From NCBI GenBank assembly GCA_014055495.1, contig WIAG01000021.1, positions 1-59,006 on the forward strand: a stretch of 59,006 nucleotides of DNA, in the 5' to 3' direction. How positions within the stretch are numbered: position 1 is the first letter of the stretch; every line of letters starts with the position of its first letter. The position numbers and the translations under genes were made by a program. The notes beneath the pieces are model-generated. The model searched no databases. It was not told the origin of the DNA and saw only the letters and a program-made list of their open reading frames with translations. Source of the stretch: Nitrospira sp. CR1.2 (GTDB lineage: Bacteria; Nitrospirota; Nitrospiria; Nitrospirales; Nitrospiraceae). Below are positions 1-7,412 of this stretch, piece after piece.

Positions 1-50
1 GCGGGGAGGGGTGGAAGTGAGAGTGAAGGACGAGGTCGCGCGGCCCTTCT

Positions 51-414
51 TGCTCGCAGAACGCGCACGCTAAGAAGGTGCTCGTCCCATGCGCGCAGGG
101 AAGGGCCGCGCAACCTCATCCTTTGGAGAAGTGGAAAGAAGAGAGGCCCTCGTTGGACGCGCGCAATTGGAACCAGCCCGACTGTCCCTCCGGGAGATGG
201 AACACGAACAAGTTCTGAAGGGCCATCTTAGAGAATCTGCTCGCGGAACGCGCACGCTGGGAAGGTGCTCGTCCGACGCGCGCAGTCGAGGACCCACCAG
301 CCAACCCGCTTTGGCTAAGCGAGGGGAAAATCGTGGAATGAGGGCAACTTGTTGGTCTCTCTCAGGTCGCGCAACGCGCGGCCTCGGAAGGCCCTCGTTG
401 GACGCGCGCAGTGG
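51..414. repeat. Cluster of imperfect palindromic repeats
   Basis: Related GC-rich units occur at 51-98, about 105-166, 238-285 and 363-414. The copies at 51-98 and 238-285 are nearly identical over 48 bases, beginning TGCTCGC and ending in a GCGCGCAG block. The copy at 363-414 can fold: GGCCT (390s) pairs with AGGCC around a CGGA loop, and outer CGCGCAACG pairs with CGTTGGACGCG allowing a two-base bulge. A partial relative lies at 775-803. Reading frames exist across the cluster, but their translations follow the repeats and look non-coding. I see no convincing gene in 1-484. This resembles REP-type or cassette-recombination repeats; which one is not settled. Confidence 0.55.
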
Positions 415-574
415 CAGACGAACCGGGCCACTTGCTAGAGCGGAGAGTGATCTTCAAGTGTTGGCCCGCTCAACTGCTAATTAGGTGCCGATAGGCCGGC
501 TGGTCAAAGGGGTCAGCGGGGTCTTATCCAAGCATCTTAAACGGAACGAGATAGTACATAGCCATGGTGCATGT

Positions 575-775
575 ATGACTAAGAAGAACTGGTGGTACGT
601 CTTCCTGGGGATCGTTCCAACGTACGGTGCGAATAACAGCCTTCAGCAGTTCGGTGAGCCGTGGAGTGGACTAGTGGCGGGCGTGGTTGTCACGGGAATC
701 TTTCTTGGTAGTACCAAGGGAGTGCAACTCCTGATGCGGAAGGCAAAAAGGAAGCGGGGTGCTGATGAGTTTTGA
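575..775 (+). CDS. Small putative membrane protein, orphan
   Basis: A 66-residue protein starting MTKKNWWYVFLGIVPTYG, with one or two hydrophobic segments (about residues 6-18 and 33-52) and a strongly basic tail (KAKRKRG). An upstream GTG at 485 would extend the frame by 30 residues, but the ATG at 575 gives the more natural membrane-protein start. No clear ribosome binding site is visible. I do not recognise the family. It lies between the palindromic repeat cluster and an attC-like site, which fits a gene cassette. Function is unknown. Confidence 0.35.
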   Translation: MTKKNWWYVFLGIVPTYGANNSLQQFGEPWSGLVAGVVVTGIFLGSTKGVQLLMRKAKRKRGADEF

Positions 776-967
776 GAATCTCGCACGGGAAGCGCGGACG
801 CTACCGAAATTTGAGTGACTACGCCGGACTTCAAGGCTGGTACTACAGGCTGAGAATCATATAGATGCACGAACCGGAATTGCGTGCAGTTAAAGGGCAC
901 AAAGATATCGTCGCCGAGGCCGCGCTCTTGCTATCGATTGTCGCTTCGAGCATTTCCATTAGCCGCC

Positions 968-1036
968 ATGCACCCCAACAGATACTTCCGGGCGACGCTC
1001 GGCGAACCGTGCGTGCCTGAAGCTGGACGTTGGCAA
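968..1036 (+). other. attC-like recombination site (candidate)
   Basis: Outer arms CCCCAAC (973-979) and GTTGGCA (1029-1035) are near-complementary. Inner arms ACTTC (984-988) and GAAGCT (1019-1024) pair with one extra base in the right arm. This two-tier symmetry with a displaced base is characteristic of integron attC sites. The next reading frame starts 16 bases downstream (1052), as in gene cassettes. The right core does not fully match GTTRRRY, so the call is tentative. Confidence 0.35.
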
Positions 1037-1051
1037 TAAGGGGACAGCGAG

Positions 1052-1471
1052 TTGAATACTCTGAGATGGATTACGGTACTGCCAGGAGCCACGGTATGCG
1101 ACTATTTAGCGTACTTCATCGGAGGCTTCATCAACAACTTATCGATCACACTGTCTTTTGGCGCGCCACTCGACGGCTGGGTGAAGGTTGCCGCTGACGT
1201 CATGGCGCATGTGTATTTAGGTGGTGCATTCACGTACTCAGCTGTGCGGATCGCGCCTTCAATTCCCAAGTATGTTGCCCTCGCGGCTTTAGTGCTGCTC
1301 TTGGTTTTTGCCAGTCTATCTCTGTGGTGTTCTTTCGCTACAGGAAAGTTTTACGCGTTACTGGCTATCGGTGGTGTTCTGTTTGGTGGTGTTGCCGCGG
1401 TACTTGCGGCGTTTGCCGGTGAGATCGTGCCGTACGATGCCAGCAGATTGAAGCGAAGTGGATACGCCTAA
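1052..1471 (+). CDS. Putative four-helix membrane protein, orphan
   Basis: A 139-residue hydrophobic protein with about four membrane segments (residues roughly 10-30, 45-65, 72-95 and 100-122) and a charged C-terminus. The start is a TTG at 1052 behind GGGGACAG; an internal ATG would remove the first helix. The stop lies inside GCCTAAC (1465-1471), the form that often begins an attC site just after a cassette gene, and a weak GTAGGC partner follows about 50 bases later. I do not recognise the family. Context suggests an integron-type cassette. Function is unknown. Confidence 0.5.
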   Translation: MNTLRWITVLPGATVCDYLAYFIGGFINNLSITLSFGAPLDGWVKVAADVMAHVYLGGAFTYSAVRIAPSIPKYVALAALVLLLVFASLSLWCSFATGKFYALLAIGGVLFGGVAAVLAAFAGEIVPYDASRLKRSGYA

Positions 1472-1547
1472 CCTGCACACCGACACGGACGCACAAACAG
1501 CAAGCGAGACGCTATTGTAGGCGATTCGCTTCTATCAAAGGAACGCG

Positions 1548-2046
1548 GTGTTTCCAGAAATTCTTAGAGAAGGTATTTGGCACACGACTAGTGTTGAACG
1601 CTTTAGAGGTATCTTGGCTGCAGGGAGCATTCTTCCAGACCCGCCCATCCCTGATCTGGACAGATGGGGAACTGCATGCGGTCCTACAGGTTACCCATTT
1701 GTGCGGAGCATAGGCGCTGTAAGCGTCTTCGATTTCTCGGGTTTTGATGAGGCCACATACAACGAGAAGTATCCGCTTTCAATGTGGCGGACGTTTGTCC
1801 CATGTTTTAACAAATGGGATGAGTCGATCTGGATTGAACTGGATCGTTCGGCGATCAAGAATAGTTTTATCGGCGGGCCGGAGCTTTTGGAGCGATGGAA
1901 ACAACGGAACGAACTGGGGGAGAAAGATAATGCCGATCATTGAGGCCGCTCATATCGGACCGGTTCCGATTTCTGCGTTTCGGCGTGTTCACAAATACAG
2001 CACGCACGATCAAGAATTTAGGCAAATCCAGTACCAAGCAACCTAG
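1548..2046 (+). pseudogene. Cassette-type protein (HTTSVERF family), frameshifted near 1927
   Basis: The frame from GTG 1548 encodes a protein opening MFPEILREGIWHTTSVERF and containing GAVSVFDFSGFDE and a WIELDR segment. It stops at 1943 after residue 131. The overlapping frame continues in register with IMPIIEAAHIGPVPISAF and stops at 2046. From memory, proteins with this HTTSV...FDF...WIE...EAAHIG layout are single polypeptides of unknown function found in integron cassettes. A one-base change near GAGAAAGATAATG (about 1921-1933) would therefore split an intact gene. Sequencing error or genuine decay cannot be separated here. GGAAC precedes the start. Confidence 0.5.
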
Positions 2047-2082
2047 CTGGCAAAAGATCGGCCACGCCAGAATAACAACTTT

Positions 2083-2131
2083 GCTTAACAATCCGACCAG
2101 CAGGACACGCAATAGGCTGGGCTTGTTGGGA
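2083..2131 (+). other. Inverted-repeat element, attC-like or terminator
   Basis: GCTTAAC (2083-2089, matching RYYYAAC) faces GTTGGGA (2125-2131), with CCAGC (2097-2101) pairing with GCTGG (2116-2120) inside. It lies just after the frameshifted cassette gene. The layout resembles a short attC site, but at 49 bases it is small for one, so a simple hairpin terminator is also possible. Confidence 0.25.
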
Positions 2132-2281
2132 AGAATAGTGTCGGGAATGATTTAGAGGGCGTGCACGCCAGCTAGAACTGGCAGATATTCACGTTTCTGC
2201 ACTTACTTGCTTTCTTCGATATACGACAGATCCCGAAGCTGGTGAGTTTGGTTTGCGAGGCTCGACTGCGTCTCATGCCGG

Positions 2282-2545
2282 TTATACCGCGGTCTTTTTG
2301 TGTGATGCTCGCTTTGGCCGGGTGGTGAGACGTCGCGTTGTTTCCGACATCTCTAGGAGCGAACGAAGGGCTGCGTTGACTGAAGCCGAGTCTCGAAACG
2401 CCTCTGCGACATCCGGTTCTAGGACGGCAACATTGGCCCCTTCTTTCAACAATCGTCGGTAATACTTTCCCCGGACGGCTGTCGCATAGTCAAAGGTATA
2501 CTCCGGCCGCATGTCATCCGATGGAGTTAGCCGTTTACGCTTCAT
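2282..2545 (-). CDS. brnA: BrnA-type antitoxin
   Basis: An 87-residue protein whose second half (VAVLEPDVAEAFRDSASVNA, then ALRSLLEM) has the beta-strand plus two-helix layout of ribbon-helix-helix antitoxins. Its start overlaps the end of the upstream BrnT gene by 11 bases, the normal toxin-first order of brnTA operons. In the family the antitoxin dimer binds its own promoter and neutralises the ribonuclease toxin. The N-terminal half (YTFDYATAVRGKYYRRL) is typical of antitoxins paired with this toxin. The name is given from context and layout. Confidence 0.75.
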   Translation of the reverse strand: MKRKRLTPSDDMRPEYTFDYATAVRGKYYRRLLKEGANVAVLEPDVAEAFRDSASVNAALRSLLEMSETTRRLTTRPKRASHKKTAV

Positions 2546-2804
2546 GACGCTTCCTTTCTCCCGCGGTCGCTAGACGGGCGCTAATGATTCTCACGACTGT
2601 CCCTCGATCTGTATGGGCTACTACAAGAAGACGGCCGCGAGCAGAATAGCCAATCGTCAGATATCGTCGTTCGCTGACCGAGTGATCGACATCGTCCACT
2701 GTTGCCGCAAGTGGATCGTAGAAGACTGTCACTGCCTCATCGAATGAGATTCGGTGTTTCTGGAGATTTCGCCTGGCTTTGCTCCGATCCCACTCAAATT
2801 CCAC
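2535..2804 (-). CDS. brnT: BrnT family ribonuclease toxin
   Basis: An 89-residue protein with the DUF497/BrnT signature: MEFEWDRSKARRNLQKHRIS at the N-terminus, then FDEAVTVFYDP, a central ERRYLTIGYS and a C-terminal RIISARLATAGERKRHE. The family folds like RelE and cleaves RNA to halt growth. Length is normal for BrnT. It is the first gene of a two-gene operon with the overlapping antitoxin. The pair borders the accessory zone at the left of the window, consistent with stabilisation of acquired DNA. Confidence 0.88.
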   Translation of the reverse strand: MEFEWDRSKARRNLQKHRISFDEAVTVFYDPLAATVDDVDHSVSERRYLTIGYSARGRLLVVAHTDRGTVVRIISARLATAGERKRHEA

Positions 2805-2863
2805 GCCGTCATTCTAAAGAACGTATCAGAAACTGTCTATGCGGGAGCTGGAAATACTGCTTT

Positions 2864-3250
2864 TCATCCCTGCAGCTGCTTCATCATCGCGGCTGGGTTC
2901 CAGTAGCCCCACATGGTGTGGATTTTTCCGTTCTCGTTGATCTCGAATACATCGATGCCTTCTACGACAACCTCGCGGCCGGTTTTGCCTCGTCCGCGGC
3001 CGGTGAATTTCACCGCCGTCCTGTTGCCCGTGATGAAGACATGATCCGCTGTCAGTTCGATGGTTTGGAACAGGTCGAGCACGCCGCGGATGAATCGGCC
3101 CAGCGCCGCATGGCCTTGTAACGGTGTCGGTGCTCCCGGTTCGTAACTCGTGCCATCCTCGGCAAAACAGCTGATCCAGGAGTCCGCGTCCATCTTCCCG
3201 ATGGCCGCGAAGTATTGCTGTACTGCGGTCGGGGGCGTCTCGACGGTCAT
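2864..3250 (-). CDS. SnoaL-like / NTF2-fold protein
   Basis: A 128-residue protein with the SnoaL/NTF2-like pattern: AVQQYFAAIGKMDADSWISC near the N-terminus, a loop rich in E, P and G (GTSYEPGAPTPLQGHAALG), then an alternating beta-sheet region ending IHTMWGYWNPAAMM. Members include polyketide cyclases, steroid isomerases and many uncharacterised small-molecule binders, so the substrate cannot be read. ATG 3250 follows AGGAGG-type bases (GGAGGAACGAC). It appears to be a single-gene unit facing the BrnTA operon's 5' end. Confidence 0.75.
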   Translation of the reverse strand: MTVETPPTAVQQYFAAIGKMDADSWISCFAEDGTSYEPGAPTPLQGHAALGRFIRGVLDLFQTIELTADHVFITGNRTAVKFTGRGRGKTGREVVVEGIDVFEINENGKIHTMWGYWNPAAMMKQLQG

Positions 3251-3449
3251 GTCGTTCCTCCTGTGATCTCTGAAGCGGGTATGTGTGCCACCGGTCGGGT
3301 TTCCGACCGCTGTTCATACTACGATGGGATTTGATCATCGGATTGCTTGCGGCGCGCGTCTGGGTGGGGAACGTGAGTCGAGGGTGCAGCCCAGGATCTC
3401 GCTCGGAGACGAGAGGAGAGAAGGGCCAGGCGCGATAGTCGGCCTGACG

Positions 3450-4007
3450 TTACTCGATCACCCAGAGTGCGATGCCGGAGAGGTCCCGTGACAGACGATC
3501 GGCAATGCTGCTGCTGAAGAGACGTGCTGCGCCCGGTGGGCCGTGCCTGGTGACCACGAGGGTGCCATAACCGCCTGAGCGCACTTCATCCAGAATGGTA
3601 TCGACGACATCGCCCGCGTATCCCAATTTCAGGGTGACTCGCTCGGTCGGAAACCCTGTGTTCCTAAGTCGTTCAAGAGCCCGTTCGAGAATGGGATATT
3701 CCAGGGTCTCCTCCATGTGCCTCCATTCCTGCTGGTCTTTGCGGAGTTGTTCGCCCAGTTGATGCTCCATGTCGGGATTTTCCGAGCCGCCATGTTCCAT
3801 CAATTCGCGCGGCATGGGGTTCAACACATGAAACAGGGTGACGGCTACACTGGGCGTCTCTCGAAGCAGTGTTCCGACGTACTGGAGTGCACGGGCGGTG
3901 GCATTTGAATCGTCGACGGCGATGAGCAGGTTCTTTGCGGAGACGGAGCGGTTCGAAAGTGGATCCGGTGTGAAGAGGGGTTGGTCCCGAGGCGCAATCG
4001 TGGTCAT
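3450..4007 (-). CDS. Universal stress protein (UspA family)
   Basis: A 185-residue single-domain UspA protein. KNLLIAVDDSNATARALQYV (about residues 26-45) is the first strand and helix, and VTLFHVLNP is the second strand. A long helical insert follows, and the C-terminal half has LVVTRHGPPGAARLFSSSIA. The last motif corresponds to the G-x2-G-x9-GS/T nucleotide loop, here in the altered form GPPGAARLFSSS, so ATP binding is possible but not certain. The first 25 residues are an extension. Usp proteins act in the cytoplasm under stress or growth arrest. It stands alone. Confidence 0.85.
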   Translation of the reverse strand: MTTIAPRDQPLFTPDPLSNRSVSAKNLLIAVDDSNATARALQYVGTLLRETPSVAVTLFHVLNPMPRELMEHGGSENPDMEHQLGEQLRKDQQEWRHMEETLEYPILERALERLRNTGFPTERVTLKLGYAGDVVDTILDEVRSGGYGTLVVTRHGPPGAARLFSSSIADRLSRDLSGIALWVIE

Positions 4008-4307
4008 GATGTCACCATGTAAAGTTTTGTGCCGTCCTGATTGTGTGGTTTCCAGCGCGCTGCGAGGAGATGGTGCTTCTGTGGAGCGAGGAGTCTCATG
4101 GTGCCCTCGGGGTGAGAGGGGCTGAGGCGCCGGCGTGGAACAGGACTGGATCGAGCGTGAGACGTTGCCATGCCAGCGTAGGGATTAGCCTATGCTTTCA
4201 TGCAGAGGAAATCAATTCGGGACCGACCGGAAACCGACGCCGGGGAAACGCAGGCGCAGGGTCTCCCGGGCGAAGTAAATCGAGACACGATAGAGCGGTG
4301 AGGGAAG
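4008..4307. other. Intergenic, no gene seen
   Basis: Three hundred bases upstream of the universal stress gene and downstream of the DUF5069 gene. The open frames have no family features and no ribosome binding site. I could not fix a promoter or a structured RNA here. Confidence 0.5.
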
Positions 4308-4742
4308 TTATCTGCGTCTGAGCGGAACCGTGCGCCCTTCTTCTAAGTCTTGCAGATCCGACCAGGCGGTGATGTCGGTGCGCGAAGGATCCACCGCATC
4401 ACGGTACTTCATGAATTTCGCGGCGCTTTCGGGCGAACTCGGGCCACGCTCGAGCAACTTCCCATTCCATGCCTCGATCTCGGCTTCGCCATGCGGGGTG
4501 GCGGTACGTCGAAACCACTCCGCCACCCCGTCATCGGTGTGATTGGCCTTCACCGCCGCCGTGAATTGTTCGGCGGTGATGCCGGCAAAGTCCAGCAGCC
4601 GGTCGTCCATCGGGCAGGGATAGATGTACTCCCCTTCAGTTCCCGCCAGGACGGCGCGGCACTTGTCGGTCATCCGTGCGAGGTGGACATACCCACCAAG
4701 CTTCGCCTTCATGCTACGCGGGACTGTCGAACGAAGATCCAT
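4308..4742 (-). CDS. DUF5069 protein
   Basis: A 144-residue protein beginning MDLRSTVPRSMKAKLGGYVH and continuing LARMTDKCRAVLAGTEGEY, then YPCPMDDRLLDFAGI and a WF...AEIEAWN segment. This is the DUF5069 pattern (R-S/P-P-R-S, LGGY, R-M-x-DK, EY-x-Y-x-CP-x-D). The family's function is unknown. The start codon overlaps the stop of the preceding DUF3386 gene in a TAATG arrangement, so the two are probably translationally coupled and act in the same process. SRTDITAWSDLQDLEEGR near the C-terminus is a common ending of the family. Confidence 0.8.
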   Translation of the reverse strand: MDLRSTVPRSMKAKLGGYVHLARMTDKCRAVLAGTEGEYIYPCPMDDRLLDFAGITAEQFTAAVKANHTDDGVAEWFRRTATPHGEAEIEAWNGKLLERGPSSPESAAKFMKYRDAVDPSRTDITAWSDLQDLEEGRTVPLRRR

Positions 4743-5419
4743 TAGCCCAACAATTTATGGTTGGTGAAGGTGAGCGTCCGTACGAGCACGGCGCCGTTTT
4801 CATAGGAGATGATGCGCCGTGTCGCCGGGAGATCCGAGGATCCGACACGTACGTGGGCGTCCGTGAAGCTCTCCACATTCCGGAGTTTGCCGTCCTGCGG
4901 CGCGAAATAGTAGACCGTGTATTTGGTGGTCAGTTGTTTCTGGTCCTGCGTCGTGCTGCTTTCTTCCACATTGATCGTGAATGCGACGTGGGGCATTTTC
5001 CGGTTGATCTGCGTGATGCGGTGATCCTTGATGCGATAGAAGGACTGCATGCCGTCGCCATGGACGTCGAGGCGGCGGCCTAACGGATGCTCGTCGCCGG
5101 CTTCCATCGTGAGCCGATGCTTGCCGTCCGACTCCTCAAACTTACGGGGCGCGCGGTGCACGGCGATCATGCCGATCTGTTCTTGCGCCCATTTTTGGAT
5201 GGCTTCGTCCGGCAATTGCACCGTGACTTCACGCGGCCCTTTGACGACGACGGTGCCGCTCACCAGTTGGCCGTTGGTGTTCACGGTCAGGTCGGCTGAA
5301 AACCCGCGAAAATCAGGCTGCCAGCGCGCGGTGTTTTCAAAGGCTTGCTGAAGCAGGGCTCGGGCTTGGGGGTCGTCGGCGACGGTCACGGCTGTATCGA
5401 CTGGGGCAGCATGTTGCAT
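4742..5419 (-). CDS. DUF3386 protein
   Basis: A 225-residue protein with the DUF3386 layout. ARALLQQAFENTARWQPDF begins the domain (about residues 18-37), followed by a beta-rich region ending in RRIISYENGAVLVRTLTFTN. The family is best known from cyanobacteria and has no established function; the repeated long strands suggest a lipid- or ligand-binding barrel, which is inference. AAAGGAG lies upstream of ATG 5419, fixing the start. There is no signal peptide, so it is likely cytoplasmic. It is first in a two-gene operon with the DUF5069 gene. Confidence 0.75.
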   Translation of the reverse strand: MQHAAPVDTAVTVADDPQARALLQQAFENTARWQPDFRGFSADLTVNTNGQLVSGTVVVKGPREVTVQLPDEAIQKWAQEQIGMIAVHRAPRKFEESDGKHRLTMEAGDEHPLGRRLDVHGDGMQSFYRIKDHRITQINRKMPHVAFTINVEESSTTQDQKQLTTKYTVYYFAPQDGKLRNVESFTDAHVRVGSSDLPATRRIISYENGAVLVRTLTFTNHKLLG

Positions 5420-5662
5420 CGGGGTGGCTCCTTTGTCTCGTGGTTGATGTGCTGAGGATTATAGAGCCCTTCGTCCGGTATCTACAACCAGACGGAGGGC
5501 GCCGACAAGTCCGGGGGCATGTGCCGATGTGTAAGTTTTTCTCTTTCTTGCACAGGTTTGTGTAGTACTGGCTAGGCCGAATCTGTTATAGTTCGAAGCA
5601 TTTCATCCGGCGATGGGGCGGATGAGGGCAATGGGTCTCAGGCATTCCGTGAAAGGAGCGCT

Positions 5663-6007
5663 ATGGAGCGGCGAGCAGCGTCTCATACTGAAGAAGAAGA
5701 AATGAACCAACGGCGACGCTTGTTGGGTCTGGCTCGAAAGGGTGATCCCAAGGCCATCAGCAAGCTGTTCGAGCTGTATCAGGTTCGCGTGTTGAACGGC
5801 GAGATGCTGAGCAAGCTCAACAAGTCGTACTACAAGGCGGCGGCTGCCCAGGAGCAAAAAGCGGCTCAAGCCCCGGCCAAGGCCACAAAAGGTTCGCAAG
5901 CCACCCATGGCAGTGCGAAGGGGAGTTCCAAGAAGCCTGCCCTGGCTGCTCCGTCGACGAAAGCGAAATCCACGAAGCCTGCTGCGCCCAAAAAGCGCAC
6001 CAAGTAA
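5663..6007 (+). CDS. Small basic Ala/Lys-rich protein
   Basis: A 114-residue protein. The N-terminal half (RRRLLGLARKGDPKAISKLF, then ELYQVRVLNGEMLSKL) looks like a folded helical segment. The C-terminal 50 residues are a low-complexity tail of A, K, P, S and T, like the tails of histone-like proteins. AAAGGAGCGCT precedes ATG 5663; an internal ATG at 5702 is an alternative. It could bind nucleic acid through the basic tail, but no known domain is seen. The 240 bases upstream hold no other gene. Confidence 0.6.
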   Translation: MERRAASHTEEEEMNQRRRLLGLARKGDPKAISKLFELYQVRVLNGEMLSKLNKSYYKAAAAQEQKAAQAPAKATKGSQATHGSAKGSSKKPALAAPSTKAKSTKPAAPKKRTK

Positions 6008-6061
6008 CCGGCGTCTGCGTCGACTCGGTCGGCGCAGACCTGTGCACATCCTTCTCCCTCC

Positions 6062-6355
6062 CTACTGCACTCCGACGCGTAACCCTCCGGCAGCCAGTTT
6101 GGCGCCGATGTCCTCCGCCAGCTTTCGCGCACCGGAGTAGACCGTTGCCTGTCCTTCATGATCGATACGCCAGGCCAACTCAAACGCCCGGGAGGAGTTC
6201 ATCCCTGGAATATATTTACAGAATAGGCCGATGACTTGTTGGTACGTGTGGCACTCGCAATTGAAGACGATCACGCGGGCTTCCAGGTCGTCACCGGTGC
6301 CCACGTCGGTCGTGTCGAGAGCTTCGGGGGTTATAACGGGGGTGAGGGTGCTCAT
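6062..6355 (-). CDS. ClpS-like adaptor with altered recognition site
   Basis: A 97-residue protein matching the ClpS core: ARVIVFNCECHTYQQVI, a helix, then ELAWRIDHEGQATVYSG and a final helix ending LAAGGLRV. ClpS feeds N-degron substrates to ClpA or ClpC. In characterised ClpS the loop N-D-D and a His in the H-x-x-G segment hold the substrate amino terminus. Here Asn and His remain, but the two Asp positions read Cys-Glu. It may therefore have different specificity or be a paralogue. The acidic N-terminal extension of about 25 residues is as in ClpS. It is the last gene of a run on this strand. Confidence 0.75.
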   Translation of the reverse strand: MSTLTPVITPEALDTTDVGTGDDLEARVIVFNCECHTYQQVIGLFCKYIPGMNSSRAFELAWRIDHEGQATVYSGARKLAEDIGAKLAAGGLRVGVQ

Positions 6356-6425
6356 GTGTTCGTCTTGTCGGGGGTGGAGTGTACCAGGTGAGACGGGGCT
6401 GAGTGCAACAGCTCTGTGCCGGGCC

Positions 6426-7097
6426 TTACTGCCTGAGGTATTCGTGTGGAAGGTCGATACATTTCCGCCTGACGCTTCGGCCCAATAAGCTGTGGTGCGT
6501 GTGGCAGTCGGTCACGGGTATCAGCTTGTGTGTCTGCGCGAGGCGGATCGTATAGACCTGGGCCGCGGCCGTTTTGAGCAGGGCGAGGCCGTACTCGAAA
6601 CGATAGGCCTCCTCCAGCGATAGGCCGGGTTTTGCGAGCGCTTGCACCTGGGCGACGGTGCAGTGATTGGTGGCCCGCTCCGGCTCCAGAAGGCGGAGTA
6701 ACGCAGCCGGGCCTGGGACCAGCATGCCCCCGATGTGCATGGCATGAGTCAAGTCAAACAGGCCGCGCTGAAAACGACGATCCTCCCGAAGAGCTGTATG
6801 GAACGAATCGCGCCAGGAAGGGTCGGCCAGATCACGGTCGACCTCTGCTATGGCGGCGGCATCCAGGGGCCCCGAGACCTGGTACCCTTGTACGATTCGG
6901 CCTTCGGTGACCAGCGCCGGGTGGTCATCACCCATACGGTCTTGGTACGCCATGGTGCCCATCAATGGTGTCAGCCGAAGCGCCATGTAATCCCGGAAAT
7001 GAATCGCGTCGTATTGTGACAGCAGGCGATCCAGGGTTTCTGGGGAACAGAGGTGAAACGGATGGAAGAGGGCGTTGCGCGTGGGAGACGAGAGCAT
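6426..7097 (-). CDS. Conserved hypothetical protein
   Basis: A 223-residue protein starting MLSSPTRNALFHPFHLCSPE, mostly helical, with GTMAYQDRMGDDHPALV in the middle and a His/Cys-rich end (DCHTHHSLLGRSVRRKC). I do not recognise the family. The frame is open to an ATG at 7220, but that would overlap the strong upstream small gene and adds a basic, low-complexity leader, so I prefer 7097. Neither start has a good ribosome binding site. The clustered His and Cys near the C-terminus may bind metal; that is inference. It follows the HemW run on the same strand. Confidence 0.6.
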   Translation of the reverse strand: MLSSPTRNALFHPFHLCSPETLDRLLSQYDAIHFRDYMALRLTPLMGTMAYQDRMGDDHPALVTEGRIVQGYQVSGPLDAAAIAEVDRDLADPSWRDSFHTALREDRRFQRGLFDLTHAMHIGGMLVPGPAALLRLLEPERATNHCTVAQVQALAKPGLSLEEAYRFEYGLALLKTAAAQVYTIRLAQTHKLIPVTDCHTHHSLLGRSVRRKCIDLPHEYLRQ

Positions 7098-7185
7098 GGA
7101 TGTGGTATGGGCCGTGACTGGTCTTTGCGATTCGATGGAGGGCTGGGGAACGGGTGCGCGCCTGCGTTCTAGCGTGGATATCGGC

Positions 7186-7386
7186 CTACCAGGTATCCAT
7201 GTCGATGACCTCAGTGGCATCCCAGAGGTTTTTCAATTCGGCTTCGGCAATCGCTTTCTCACGATCCGCTTCCGTATCCTCACCGAATTTTCTCGGTGCT
7301 GTAGCGTCTTGCCCGGCGGCGGCGACCGGTTGTTCTTCAACCGGCTGACGGCGGCGGCGTTTGCTGGGATCCATATTGACCGGCAT
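7186..7386 (-). CDS. Small charged hypothetical protein
   Basis: A 66-residue protein. A very basic KRRRRQPVEEQP segment near the N-terminus is followed by an acidic region (FGEDTEADREKAIAEAELKN) that ends EVIDMDTW. AAGGAGG eight bases before ATG 7386 gives strong support for translation. It sits 26 bases after hemW on the same strand and is probably in its operon. No domain is recognised. A short helical or disordered accessory protein is likely. Confidence 0.6.
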   Translation of the reverse strand: MPVNMDPSKRRRRQPVEEQPVAAAGQDATAPRKFGEDTEADREKAIAEAELKNLWDATEVIDMDTW

Positions 7387-7412
7387 GAGACAGGCCTCCT
7401 TAAACTCGTCGA

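Noticed and set aside
865-1020. 51-codon frame ending at the attC-like site
   Set aside because: Plausible size for a cassette gene, but no ribosome binding site and it overlaps the putative recombination site.
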